From Pachyseris speciosa (taxonomy: Eukaryota; Cnidaria; Anthozoa; Scleractinia; Pachyseridae): a DNA stretch of 64,000 bases. Of this stretch, positions 45,701-57,600 are shown one piece after another; position 1 is the first letter of the stretch; each line of letters starts with the position of its first letter. A program made the translations under genes and the position numbers. The stretch spans positions 177,001-241,000 of the forward strand of contig JAEMWC010000119.1 of assembly GCA_016490735.1 (NCBI GenBank), in the 5' to 3' direction. The notes beneath the pieces are model-generated. The model did not search any database. It was not told the DNA's origin and was given only the letters and a program-made list of their open reading frames with translations.

Positions 45701-46250
45701 TCTGACAGGGCCCGTGCAGCAAGTTTGCAACTGGGGGGACTCACTTCGAACGCGTTAACGTTAGTCAGCTTGGGGGTCCAGGGGGGCATGCTCTCCCGGA
45801 AAATCTTTAAATTTAATTCCTCTAAAATGTCTGGAAATGCATTTAAAACTAACATGGTGTGGTGAAACTTTCAGCAACAAAAACGTGGTGTTTTAAAACA
45901 AGAATAATGAGTTTTCGGTAAAACGTTGAATAGAAAAGTAACTTCGATTTTTGATAGTATTACTTGCTTTTTACCGTGGAAAACTGGGAGGGGGCTAAGG
46001 CTCCCCCAGCCCCTCCCTCTGCGCGGTGCCTGTTACAGGAAATTAACCGGCTTCATGGAATTAACGCGAATTTGTAAAATTCGCGTTAATTTAAATCATG
46101 TTAATTTTCGTTAGCTTTAATTTCCACGTCATTATTTAAGTGACACATTAATTTTCGCGACATTAATTTCTATCTCTTTTTGCCCTAAATTCTTGATACA
46201 CTCCAGACATTCTTGACAAATAGGAAACAATAGCATTTTTTCACGCACTG

Positions 46251-46735
46251 GACAATTCCACGAGCAAACACGGCTAAAATTGCAGTACATGTATGGGATT
46301 TTGACCGACTTTGAACCGCTGTAATACTGCTACTATGAGGCGGATTTCCGTAGCGAAAATGTCTTTCAATAGACATCTGTACTGACATTATTTTCATTTA
46401 GTATAAAGAACGGATTCAGGCTACAACGACCGTAAACGAATTTTTAAGATTTCATACAAACCTCTCTAATCAAAATTATGCAAATTACCGCCAATTTAGA
46501 AGCCACATGAGAAGATTTGCAATTCATTCTAATTTACGGACGTCGTACCTTCGTTATGGGCCTTATTTTCTGTTGAACGGGCGATGTCAATAAAACCCTT
46601 AAAAGTAGTGGCAAATGTTGGAAATCCGCCTCTTTATAGCGGTATTACAGCGGTTCAAAGTCGGTCCAAATCCCATACATGTACTGTAATTTTAGCAGTG
46701 TTTGCACCCCAGTTAATATGGCGTCAATAACCGTG
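46251..46735. mobile_element. Nested foldback element inside the 2.28-kb element
   Basis: The segment around 46280-46350 (GTACATGTATGGGATTTTGA, then CGGATTTCC) is complementary to 46617-46690 (GGAAATCCGCC, then ATCCCATACATGTACTG). The arms are ~95 bp, separated by ~270 bp without a reading frame. Confidence 0.7.
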
Positions 46736-47421
46736 GAACCATAAGGTATATAAGGCTAATAAGGTATGCTGTATATTCGAAGCATGAGTATGAGGTACGT
46801 GCAACATTTTTGTGAATTGGTATTTGTAAACAGGCGTCTGTAACTTTTCACACTACCCATGTACCTTTTGTGATATAAAATTTAAAGACACAACACAGAA
46901 GCCACAATTCTGATTCCCGCTTTTCTTAAACAGCAAGTCTAATCCCAATTCTACGCCTGATTACCAAGCTTTTCTTGGCGATCGCATCAGTTGCCTTCAA
47001 ATAGTCATCGAAACCCACTCAGTTGAAATGTCTTTCGTTAATTTGCTTTGTTTTGCTATAATATCATGACCTTGACAACTTCTGATACTTTTAAGATCAA
47101 AAATCAAGCAAACCAGCAAAAAAAAATTGAAAAATATTGTGGGCTATAGGGTGGGCCATAGGGTAGGCGCCATGGCCTAACCCAGGTTTTGTATACACCC
47201 TGTTTGATATATACCAGGTACGGTCCAGAAATGGTGCCCTGAAGCATCATGGGATTGATGAACCTCATTCCCAGGAGGTGCTGTGAGTTGCACGTTGAGA
47301 AACATGTAATCCAAAGCTTTTATTCATTTCAAAAGCCTGTATAAGAGGCATTAAAGTAATTAAGACTTTTTCTCAGCAAGGTAAATATAGATAAAATTTT
47401 CCATCACGTATTACTAAATTA

Positions 47422-47890
47422 TGAATATGTGAATGATTTTCGCAGTTATGAACACTACTTAAGCGGCAGTGAAAATAAAGCCTGAAAAAATTCAGGCTTG
47501 TACAGGATTCGAACCACGATCCTTTGTGATATCGGTGCAGTGCTCTACCGACTGAGCTAACGAGCCAACTGGGAGCTGGTCATCTTGTTGGTTCGTAACA
47601 TACCCGTGAATGATGAAATTATGTGATAATGAATATATGATTTTCATATATTTGAACTGCGGATTAAAGAATGAATATGTGAATGAACATCGCATTTATG
47701 AACACCACTTAAGCAGCAGTGAAAATAAAGCCTGAAAAAATTTCAGAGGTCGTGGGTTCGAATCCCGTACAAGCCTGAAATTCTTTCAGGCTTTATTTTC
47801 ACTGCTGCTTAAGTAGTGTTCATAACTGCGATGTTCATTCACATATTCATTCTTTAATCCGCAGTTTCAAATATATGAAAATCATATTTT
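47422..47890. mobile_element. tRNA-derived SINE cluster with inverted copies
   Basis: The minus strand at 47499-47567 has a tRNA-like head: A box TTAGCTCAGTCGGTAGAGCA and B box GGTTCGAATCC, with ends that pair at six of seven positions but no convincing anticodon arm. A second B box lies on the plus strand at ~47755. The tail AAGCCTGAAAAAATTCAGGC is a hairpin repeated three times, and flanks with AATATGTGAATGA recur in both orientations. This is a SINE pair, not a functional tRNA gene. Confidence 0.75.
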
Positions 47891-48039
47891 CATTATCACA
47901 TTATTACTAAGTTGTTTAAAATTAGAGCTAACCATTAACTTGATGAAAATTTTAAAGTAAAAAGAACTCATCAGTTCGAAGTGACAAAAATAATCAATAA
48001 TTGATTCAATAATTCAATCCAACTGTTGAAAACACTCAC

Positions 48040-48426
48040 TTTCCATGCTTGTATTACATTGGTAATTTCAGGCCTTTTCAGGGTGTGGTCATGAAAAACC
48101 CAAGAAATGGAGGAAAAACGATGAAAATTCAGAATACTAGCTTCACTGCGTTTTCATGTTACAATTACCAAAAAAAATACTTTCATGGAATGTTAAACTG
48201 CCATGAAAACAAATTTCCATTAGATTTTTCACTGTATTTTCGTGGTGCACAAGGAAAATCAAGTCTGCACCATGAAAATGCACTTTTCAGGGCCATGAAA
48301 ATAGATAACCAGCTTTCAGGGCTCGTTCATGACGTTTTAATAAAAGCTAGTTTCACAGCGCTTGCCGTCCTTGATGCCACTCTGAAAAATCATCAAACAT
48401 CATATATTCATCAACTTTACCCATAA
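48040..48426. other. Low-complexity stretch rich in CATGAAAA
   Basis: Contains an open frame of 125 codons on the plus strand, but the sequence is built from repeated CCATGAAAA-like words and has no protein resemblance. I see no gene here. Confidence 0.4.
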
Positions 48427-48429
48427 CGA

Positions 48430-49090
48430 AGCATAGAAAACGTTTTAAATTTTGACCCAAAATCAGACGTTTACTCCTTAAAAAATATTAATAAAATCGA
48501 ACACCTCATAAAAGATTTACGTGGACTAGTCTCTACTCTAAAGCATCTCACCCAAACATCATTTCCTGATCGATTTTAGCCATACACAAACACAGCAAAA
48601 AATCACCCTTGCAAAAAATCTAACATGGCTGCGACTCAAAATCGAAAACCCTATAAGTGTTCTAGGTGGCCTTGCCACGACTTTAAAATATCGCCAAACA
48701 TTTCTTGATTCGTTTTAGCCATACACAGACAAAACAAAAAACGTCCCCTTTGGAAAAATCTAACACGGCTGTTAGCCAAACTCGAACTTTATAAAAGGTA
48801 TAGGTGGCTTGCACGCTTGCCACCACTTCAAAATATTGCCAAACATCAACTCTTGATACATTTTAGATGTACACAAACAAAGAAAAACATTCTAGTTTTG
48901 ACCCAAAATCATAGGCTTACATACCTCTTTGGAAACAAATCCAACAAAATTTAAACTTTATTGATCGTTTAGTATACGCTTTGTCGCCACTGTAAAATAT
49001 CGCTAAACATCATTTCTTGATCAGTTTTAGCCATACAGAAACATAGAAGGAATTTCAAGTTTTGACGTAAAATCATGAGCCTGCCCCTTT
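48430..49090 (-). repeat. Diverged satellite monomers in inverted orientation
   Basis: Complementary forms of the monomer recur: CATTTCTTGATC(G/A)(G/A)TTTTAGCCATACA at ~48555, 48703 and 49010, and TTTTGACCCAAAATCA(T/G)A at ~48455 and 48895. The spacing is 140-150 bp. They mirror the direct monomers at 42.5-44 kb, about 5 kb away. Confidence 0.75.
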
Positions 49091-49099
49091 GCCCTCATA

Positions 49100-49430
49100 G
49101 ATGGTGTAGTCTGCTCTAAGTTTCAACAACGCGATACGTTGAAAGTAGTTAGTACTGCAGGTATATAACTCAATATCGATACGCAAAGGATAGTCTTCGC
49201 AGCCAATAACAACAAGGCTTAACTGACAAACGACCAACAAAATCACGACGTGATAGGTGAATGGCTAGAGAATTTATGCCATCTAGCGATGTTACACAAA
49301 TCACTCGACTCTGACGATGACTTCCGTTGAGACTGTTGAAACGTCGACAGTGAATGGCACCACAAACAGTCCTGGTCAGGACTGTACTCATCACCAGAAC
49401 GATCGAGCTTCATCCAGTATGATACCACTT
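49100..49430 (+). mobile_element. Penelope-like retroelement relic with hammerhead-like core
   Basis: CTGACGATGACTTCCGTTGA, then GACTGTTGAAACGTCGAC, at 49311-49346 resembles the CUGANGA ... GAAAC core of the minimal hammerhead ribozymes found in Penelope-like elements. No reverse transcriptase is present. The sequence resemblance is seen; ribozyme identity is inference. Confidence 0.4.
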
Positions 49431-49732
49431 ACAAGACTATTTTTGAAGAACTGAACAACAAGTCAAATAATATTAGTAATAGTGACTTCCAAGTAGCAAT
49501 TCGCTTTTAAAATTACTTTGTATGTTATTTATCTCTTTTGGGGAGTTAACCATTTCTAACTAAACATCTATTCCTCTGTCGTGTCGTCGACGCCAATGCC
49601 ACCTATAACACCAGTTAGTAATTCCACATAATAATCTTCTTTCTAACAACGGAAAATCCAAGGGGTTGCTCTGCTATGCACATGAACTAGTATTAATTAT
49701 CGTATATGGGTGGATACACCCATATGCAGGGG

Positions 49733-49968
49733 AGCAGGGTTGGCGCAGTGGTGAGAGCGCTCGCCTTCCACCAATGTGTCCCGGGTTCGATTCCCGGACT
49801 CGGTGTGATATGTGGGCTGAGTTTGTTGGTTCTCTACTCTGCTCCGAGAGGTTTTTCTCAGGGTACTCCCCTCTCCTCAAAAACCAACATTCGATTTAAT
49901 TTGATTTGATTTGAGTTTTGTAATTAGTAGGCGAAGAGCCACCTTGTGGAAATACTACTAATAAATCG

Positions 49969-50033
<65 letters not shown>

Positions 50034-50035
50034 AC
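49733..50035 (+). mobile_element. tRNA-derived SINE with (ATT)n tail
   Basis: The head has A box TTGGCGCAGTGGTGAGAGCG and B box GGGTTCGATTCCCGG about 35 bp later, followed by a body (TGTTGGTTCTCTACTCTGCT) and a (TTA)n run at 49970-50031. It lies about 400 bp beyond the stop codon of the RdRP fusion gene. Confidence 0.85.
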
Positions 50036-50425
50036 AAACAGGGTAGGTCTGCGAAAAGACAATTCGTCGAAACGTTTGTGCCATTTTAACCCAAAAAACA
50101 GGAAAATAGCAATGGCAATGCGCCATTAAAACGAGTTTTAAAATTTCGATCGGAAGTTATTCGTCTCACTGTTTTAAAACTAGTGGATTTTACGCCAATG
50201 ATATTCTGCTGAAAAAGTTCGCATTTCCAATTTCCCTTGAGTTATGAGTAGTTATACGGGGTGCTATAAGGTGTAACCAATCGGACTGCAGGATTTCGGT
50301 CATTCCAGTGCCATCTTGGAAACCGGGGAGAACGCAGTTCGCGTGTAAAAGCGATAACGTCACAGACTAGCTTTTTCCCGCCCTTATGATTCATCTGTCG
50401 CTAACTGGACTCAGTCTAATTGACG

Positions 50426-51628
50426 TTACGGAAAGGTTGATCCAGAAGAGGAAACAAACGAGGACAAAGAGAATGCAAATGTCCAGACTTCGTGCAGAAA
50501 CCTCTTCACGGCCTCCTTGTCTGTTAAATCTTTGGGAAGAGGCGCTTCCAGGGAAACCTCCGATCGAGTGGTCTGTCTCCCGAATTCATTTACCCTCTGA
50601 GATGGTCTGGAATATTCTGTCACCTCATTCAGGTATACGGTCAAGTTGGACAGGAGACCTCGTCTTCTTGAGGTGTGAGTGAATTTTACAGACTTAATGC
50701 AGCGGATAAGCCTTACATCTTTCCACAAGTCCTCCTGAACTGAGAAGGGCTGATGGCATCTTTGATTATTGCTTTTTAGCACACTCTGGTACCTTTCGTA
50801 TTTCGTGTTCCGAATGTCCTGCGGTTGCAAAGCATTACGGGACTGCAATAAGAAGCGTACGTCTGATTCCCAACCATCGAGTATGATGTCATCATTTGCC
50901 AGGTTGACATCTTGACTTGGGCCAGCGACAATATTACGTCTCTGGCTATTGTCGTGGACGACGTCACTGTATCGATGCATGGCGTCATCACGACTCAGGC
51001 CTCTTCGATGAGCCAGACCCCTTCGCATGACGTCATCATTTGGGAACAGTTCTTCGCCAGGCCCCCGGAGGCCATGTTGTTCTTGATTAAGGTGAGGGCG
51101 TGGTTGCCACCTTCTTTTTATATCAGTCATGCACCAACGAAGATTAGAAAACTTGATGTCGATGAGACCGAAATTCTTATCGAGTTGGACGTGAAATTCG
51201 ACAGCATCATCGCACGTGCAGATGTCGACAACGTATCTCTCTGTAAGATTCGCTTCGCGTTGGAATCCAAAGGAGGACACAAACTTGTTCACTCTGTCTG
51301 GTGACTGCACCACTGTGAAAAAAGAGCTTCTCGACGGATTTCCGCGTTTACGCTTCTTTTTGATTTCTTCATTAACGACGCGTTTTGGTTTCCGTCTTCT
51401 TCGACGATCACGCTCTTGTGCTTCGTCCGCGTATGTTATTCCGCTGGGCGCATTACGGCCGGTCTGTTGCATAGCAACCTTCCATTTGTTCGCTCGCAGC
51501 ATTGCTATGGTTACGGAGTCACTGTCCTCCAACAACACGTGTGGTACGCTGAACAGGTAGACTCGGCCAAAGTGAACTGCAAATTCAAGATCACCATGAA
51601 TCTGGGTGTCAAAGTCTCTTTCAAGGAT
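50426..51628 (-). CDS. Terminal exon 9: unrecognised conserved-looking region with basic tract
   Basis: Acceptor TTTTTAG at 51629, phase 0, opening with ILERDFDTQ and a beta-rich segment (DLEFAVHFGRVYLFSVP) that looks globular. It is followed by a basic tract (RDRRRRRKPKRVVNEEIKKK) that could be a nuclear signal or RNA contact, then FFTVVQSPDRVNKFVSSFGF, ERYVVDICTCDDAVEFHVQL and a polar, Arg/Asp-rich region. The stop is TAA at 50426-50428. I do not recognise the fold. The frame is open for 401 codons and enters in the phase expected from exon 8, which supports it as the true C terminus; additional exons in the 1.9-kb intron cannot be excluded. Confidence 0.7.
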   Translation of the reverse strand: MLERDFDTQIHGDLEFAVHFGRVYLFSVPHVLLEDSDSVTIAMLRANKWKVAMQQTGRNAPSGITYADEAQERDRRRRRKPKRVVNEEIKKKRKRGNPSRSSFFTVVQSPDRVNKFVSSFGFQREANLTERYVVDICTCDDAVEFHVQLDKNFGLIDIKFSNLRWCMTDIKRRWQPRPHLNQEQHGLRGPGEELFPNDDVMRRGLAHRRGLSRDDAMHRYSDVVHDNSQRRNIVAGPSQDVNLANDDIILDGWESDVRFLLQSRNALQPQDIRNTKYERYQSVLKSNNQRCHQPFSVQEDLWKDVRLIRCIKSVKFTHTSRRRGLLSNLTVYLNEVTEYSRPSQRVNEFGRQTTRSEVSLEAPLPKDLTDKEAVKRFLHEVWTFAFSLSSFVSSSGSTFP

Positions 51629-54600
51629 CTAAAAATGGAAATAAGAATACTAAACAAGTAGTTACATTAAATCATAGAAAATATTCAAAAACGAAAGAAC
51701 CTAAGGCCTGGTTTACACGTCGAACTCCTCAAACGTTGAACCTAATTAAGTCGAACATAATTGCAAAAGTGAATAATAACTCTATTGTGGTCAGCCGTTA
51801 TTGGCTAGCGAGATGGCGGGGAAATGCGGGACAGAAAAATCATGGAAATAAAGAGCTTGTTTTTCTTACAATACGATCAAGGAGGATACAAGAAGGTGAC
51901 TCATGATGCAGTTAGCGATAAACAACCTCGCTACCGGGGAAGCTTTCCTTTTGTTATAGCTAATTTCCCAAAGGAAAGTCACTATTCCTCGTCCAGTTCG
52001 TTCTTGTCGTCGTCTAAGAAGAAATATTAGAGAGATTAAGATTGAGGTTTTTTGGCATTTCCCGCGAACCGCGAACGTCAAGAAGTCACGTGACCAGTGC
52101 CTTGCCGTCAGGTTTGCGGTTTGAGGTTCACGTTTGTACGGCTAGACCACGCTCTAGAGGTAAGTGATTTACCGCAAGGATTTTTGCACCCTAAAACATC
52201 ACAATCCCACGTTTGAGAGGAAATACTACTTTTTAGAACTATTTCACCTATTAATTATCGAATTCTTTTTCATAGAAACGCAATTTTTATGCCGATTTCT
52301 CAGCTAAAATAGAAGTGAACGAATGAATGAAAACAAACATGGCGGCCGGCTATTTGTTACCCGCGAATCTTAAGTCCCGAATACGGGCAGACAGCTAACG
52401 TGAAACCGCTAACCGCAAACCGCCGTTTGCCGTTTGCGGTAAGATGGCCAAACCTCGATCTTAAGGTCTCTATTAGGGAGCTTAAGCAACGAGGACGACG
52501 ACGGCAACGAGAACGTCACAAAACAATAGGATTAATGAGCAAAAACAATCGCCTGCACGTGCGTTTTTCATTTTGGTACATTTCTTTGCCGTCGTCTGCA
52601 AAACAACAACGTGAAATGACCAATTTTTATGTTTTCTCGAGAACGTGAGCGCATAACGGCAATTTTATCGTTCTATTTTGTTACGTTGACGTCGTTCATA
52701 GTAATTTAGTCCCTGGACAGTTCGTCAGCATTGTTTTTAATTTAAACAATTTTGAATAATCGTGAAAGAGGTACAAAAACGAGAAGTTATATTTCGAAAT
52801 AACGTTTTCGTTGCCGTCGTCGTCGTCTTTGCTTAAGCTCTCTACTGGCTGGTGGAAAAATGTTTGTAATACCTATGGGATGCAAGATTTAAGAAAAGCT
52901 TCAGAGTATCCCAAGAAACACTTAATGTCATCCTAAACCGAATTGAACCCTTCCCTATTCGGTAAAATGTCACCGAAGAACCGATACCGACAGCATTGAG
53001 GCTTCCTGCAACTATACAGAGCATACCATACAAAAGTACTCCTTACATTTTAAACATGTATATTTCGTGGTTTTCAATCAAGAGGAACGCGAACTATTCT
53101 CTTTTCTCACCGTGTTGTGCGAATTCAAGCCTTTTGCGTATGGCACGTACGTAAATCGTGCAGAATTGTGGGTAAAACATAATTTATTAAATGTATACGT
53201 AATGTAGGCATTACATTCGGCACATGAAAAGTTCCACGTTTGAATCGGTGTCGAACTTTTGCCGTTCTATTCGACTGACCTAGTCGGTTACAACGGTAGT
53301 GTCGACACGAATACAAATCTGTCGATCTTAATTGATCCATACGTCCATATTTTCATATACTAATACCGAAATTAGGTTCGGTACATGACGTTTGAACGGA
53401 GCCTAATAAAGATAATTGACATATTCAAGGAGAAAAATTTAGACAAGAGTAAGATAACTTCATTAATGGCAAAGACTTCCTTGTGCTTACCGGTATGTTT
53501 TGTTTATTACTACAAAATTACCTTAAGTTGCTGGATGAATTTCTCCGTGAAGCGTCGGAACGGATAATCACTGGATGTGGGTGTTGTTACCAAGGCAACA
53601 TGACGTGCAAGGCTATCATGTGTCTGGTGGCATGGTCCATCATATGGCGTGAGAGTCACGTGATCGTTCTTGTTCCGACTGTCTTCAAACAATAGCAGAC
53701 TTGCGTCCTCCACAAAGCAGCCACTCATAAAAGACATGCGGTCACGTGATGCCTGTACAGCAAACTTCTCCAGCTGTTTTTCCACAGCTCGGACAGCGGG
53801 CTCGCTACCCTTCACCTCTAAAAAGGCAGAATTACGTGATCGCGGGAAATTTCGTCTTATTATGACACTTCTCGCACCAGTCTTCCTCGCAATTTCTTGA
53901 GCCTTGCTCTTCTCGACGCCAACCATGAAGGTCGAAAGAAGAGGAGACAAGAAAATGACATTGTAATCTTCAGACCCGCTTATGGCTAGCATTATTTGTA
54001 CGTCTCCATACAACGCTAACAATTGATACGCACGGTGCATGTGCTCTTTCACAAGGTCTACGTGCTCCTTGTCCAGCAGCTCTGCAAAGTTACGCATGTG
54101 TAGGACTTGCGCCAGGGGATCTGGGACCTCCCTCCCAAAAGACGCTTCATGCGTCTGGAAGAATTCCATGAGGATTTCTCCGAGGAGAGCAGCATTTGAG
54201 CTCTCTTTGGTAGCTTCCTCAAGAAAACGAACAACATCTTCCCACTCCATGTATAGATCATCATCTGTTACTTTGCCTTGTATGATCTGTAGCTTCTTTT
54301 CGACGACGTGATTGTTGTTGAAGTTTTGAAGATTCCCCTTGCGCATGCAATGAACTAGAAGCATGGAGATCAGAATGTTAGACGTGTTTCCAGCCCCGGC
54401 TTTGTTGTGTGACAGACCTGACACGCAACACCATCGGTGAATAAGACGAACTACCAAAAGGACAAGTGGATAGGTCTTTATGTAACTTGACAATAAAATG
54501 GCCATGGATAAGCTGTCTGGGTTTGAACTTAAATCGCAGACGAGGCTGGAAGGACAGTTGGTTTCAGTTGTCAACTTTGCAGTGGGCCTCTTACAGGCAA

Positions 54601-57600
54601 GTACCTAAAAGCGAATGAAATAATATTTAGCTAACGGGCAAAGAAGCCAGTAGGGCAGTCTTTAAAGCACCAAGTGACCCGTCGTCTATTTAACCTGGAT
54701 GTTTGGTACAGGCAAATTCCTTGAGCTAAAGAAAGAAAGGCTCGGATGAGAATGATAATGTAATGAATGTGGAGACGGAGTTTTGCAATGCAGGTTTAGC
54801 TTATGAAACCACTTAAGAAAAAAAATCGTGTTTACCGGGAAATTCGTCTCGTTAACCAGTCGAACTTTATAGAAGAGCTTTTCTGGATCTTTCCTCGCTT
54901 CTGAGTTTTCTGGCTCTTCTTCCTTTAAGTAAGGTACTAGCTCATTGAGCGCCTTTGCTTGATCCTGAATAGGAGTGCCTCCCTGTTTTGAAGCTAAACG
55001 AGGATTCCCACGCAGACTGCTGTTCTGGGTATCCTGTGACAAGACGCACAGTTCCAAATCTGACTTCTGATGGAGGAGAAGCGTGGCTGAGGATCCAATC
55101 ATGGTGACCGATTGTTCGGGTTGGGCGCGCTTCAGATGGCGAGCGATTGCATTCTTTGTTCTCACTCTTTCTCTAAGCTCTTTCAAAAACCAGGTTTTCT
55201 CAGCATTGAAAACTCTGACTACACTCTCACCCACGGTTGTCCTAACGTCCAACACCGGGGACGGGCGGGGTTGTGTTTGGCTGTTTTTTGATAGCTAGCA
55301 TGACGTCATTGATAAACCATGGAAAGCCGATCAATCGCTTCCGGAGAACTGGGTCTTGGTCTGAATCGTCTGGAAGATCATGTGCGTGCATGTAGGCCAC
55401 CATGTACCAAGCTGAGGCTTTAAGACGCATGTCGCTTGTGATCTCCCCTTTGTCCAATAACTGCTGACCCTCAACATCAAAGTCTCCAAAGAAGTGGCGT
55501 CGGAAGTGCGACCGCATGACAAAGACCAACTCGCCAACGATTTCTGCTATCTCAGTCTTCTCCTTTTGCAAGCGATTGCGAAGTTTCACAAAGCAACCGG
55601 TGAAGGCTTCTGCCTCGCTTTCGATGCCATACAAACGCATCAATCCGTGCATCTTATCTTGGTATTCTTGAAACATCTTTCTAGCGTCTTCAAGAAACCG
55701 TTCATTTCCCGGAATCAAAAACGACTTGTCCACGCGCATTTTAGTGCTGTACTTCTCAGAGGCAGTGTCCTGGAACTTCCTGCAGCGTCGGTACAGCTTC
55801 CCTAAAATCTTTTTCGAGGGATAGCTGGGCTTATCATTTTTCATCATGAAATCAGGACATTTCTTGATTATCAATTTTTTTGGGATTTGGGGCCACTTTC
55901 CAGTTTTGGGTGCATCAACTGCTAGAGAATGCAATTCTGACAGATGAAGACAGATCTCAGACTCAACACCACGTTCTTCCTGGTCTGCTAGAGCCTTATG
56001 CGCATTGTCAATCACTCCTAACTGGTCACACCGGATGTAATCAATCACAAACTTGGTCATGTCGGCTTTTGTGATTGGTTCAGTTTGTTGCCTTTTCTCA
56101 GCAGCCTGATAGTCCATTGGCGGAAAATTAGGTTTCCTTGGCAAAAGGCTTTTGTTCCAGCAGACGAAGTAAAGGTCCCCATCCAAGTCACCACCTACAA
56201 TTGAAAAGATCGAGATAGTGATTCTCCTCTCTGGTTGGTATTGCATTCCTTTTAAGTTAGTTGTAAGAGTTTAGTGCTGCACCAGAAAAATACCCTCGAG
56301 CTGAAGATATGCTTTAAATAGTCTTTGTGATTAACAAAATAGTTATGTCATAACATGGTGAAGGACGATTTTCCTGAGAACAATTGTTTCAGCTGACACC
56401 AACTGACGTTTCGACAACCTGATTAGAAGACTCAGTTTTGCGAAACGTCTGCCAATGTCAAACCAAACAGTCCTTCTTCCGGAGTACAATCACCCCACTC
56501 ATCGTGCCAACTGGGTGTGGCGGATATCACTGGAGGATATATTAATATTTTAACAATTATTCCATGAATTGGCTTTGGATATGACTGGGTTTTCAGCCAA
56601 TGAGGCGCTTAGAACCACTGCTCCGTTCCCAGTTTACTTTCCCTTCCTCAGTGTGGACCCTGATAACTAGTTTGATATGCTCCGTTTTCAGATTCATTTC
56701 CAAAGAAGTCTTTGAACGCATAGTGGCCAATCGAACACTAGCAAAAATATCTGGAAACGTTTACCTGCCATTTCGTTTGGGTGGGGTCGAGATCCCTTAC
56801 GTGGGAAAACAACGCAGTCCACAAGATGACTGAGCTCTGGCGTATAGACAGCCTCGAGTTGGCGAACATCTCCCGGATGTAGACAAGGATTTCTTGTGAC
56901 AACCACCGGTCCCCTGAGGATAATTCTTTCATTCATGTTGAAGTGGTCCTCGCGGTCTTTACGATTGGAAACGGCGGAGTACTGCACAAATACCTAACGT
57001 TATTGAAATACGATCAGGCGTTAATTCGGCTTTGCTTAGTAGGCTAATAGCTGACTAAGATTTATAATAGCGCTGCGAGATTGTAGAAAGGCCAGTGGAT
57101 TAAGATATAGAGAGAACGGTAAAAGTTGAGGAGATGAAAATCATTTGTGTGAAACGCTATTTAACAATTACATTATGAGCTCAAGATTTCTACCCGCATG
57201 AAAGCTGATGAGGGCGCAGCCCGAATCAGCTATCACGCGATAGAAATCGAGAGCGAATAATCTAATTCTTTTAGTATAAATCTACTAGTCGTTCAAAACT
57301 AAACAAGTAAATTATCATAATTCTCCTCACAGTCACTTCGAAGACGCGAACAAGCGGCCGCCATTTTGTTGACAGCCGTACTATCTATCACAGAATAGAT
57401 AACGAGTAGCGTAGCCGATCAGAGAACGGCACTTGTGATAGAAAGCTAGTAGATTTATACTAAATACCAATAGTCTCAGTTGCCTCGTATACCAATTTGT
57501 AGTGGACCGCTCTAGTATCCAAGAGAAAGTGAATTCGACTATCGTTCAATCGATTATTTTTTCTCGCCGGTTTTTGGCAGATATCGGCGCTTCTTTATGG

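Larger units (their letters stand above)
44921..47196. mobile_element. Long-inverted-repeat (foldback) element, 2.28 kb
   Basis: The outer ends are GTATACAAAACCTGGG and its complement. The arms stay recognisable for ~450-490 bp (44921-45413 and 46771-47196) with about 80-85% identity by eye. The core holds a purine-rich GGGAGGAGGGAGAAA minisatellite (45520-45690) and a second nested inverted repeat. I found no transposase or convincing target duplication. Confidence 0.75.

Noticed and set aside
47499..47567. Candidate functional tRNA gene
   Set aside because: A and B boxes and acceptor pairing are good, but the anticodon arm does not pair and the copy sits inside a repeated SINE structure.
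48049..48426. 125-codon open frame
   Set aside because: Composed of repeated CATGAAAA-like words, no recognisable domain, flanked by satellite relics.
53510..53700. Plus-strand open frames overlapping the nucleotidyltransferase exon
   Set aside because: Shadows of the minus-strand coding exon without motifs.
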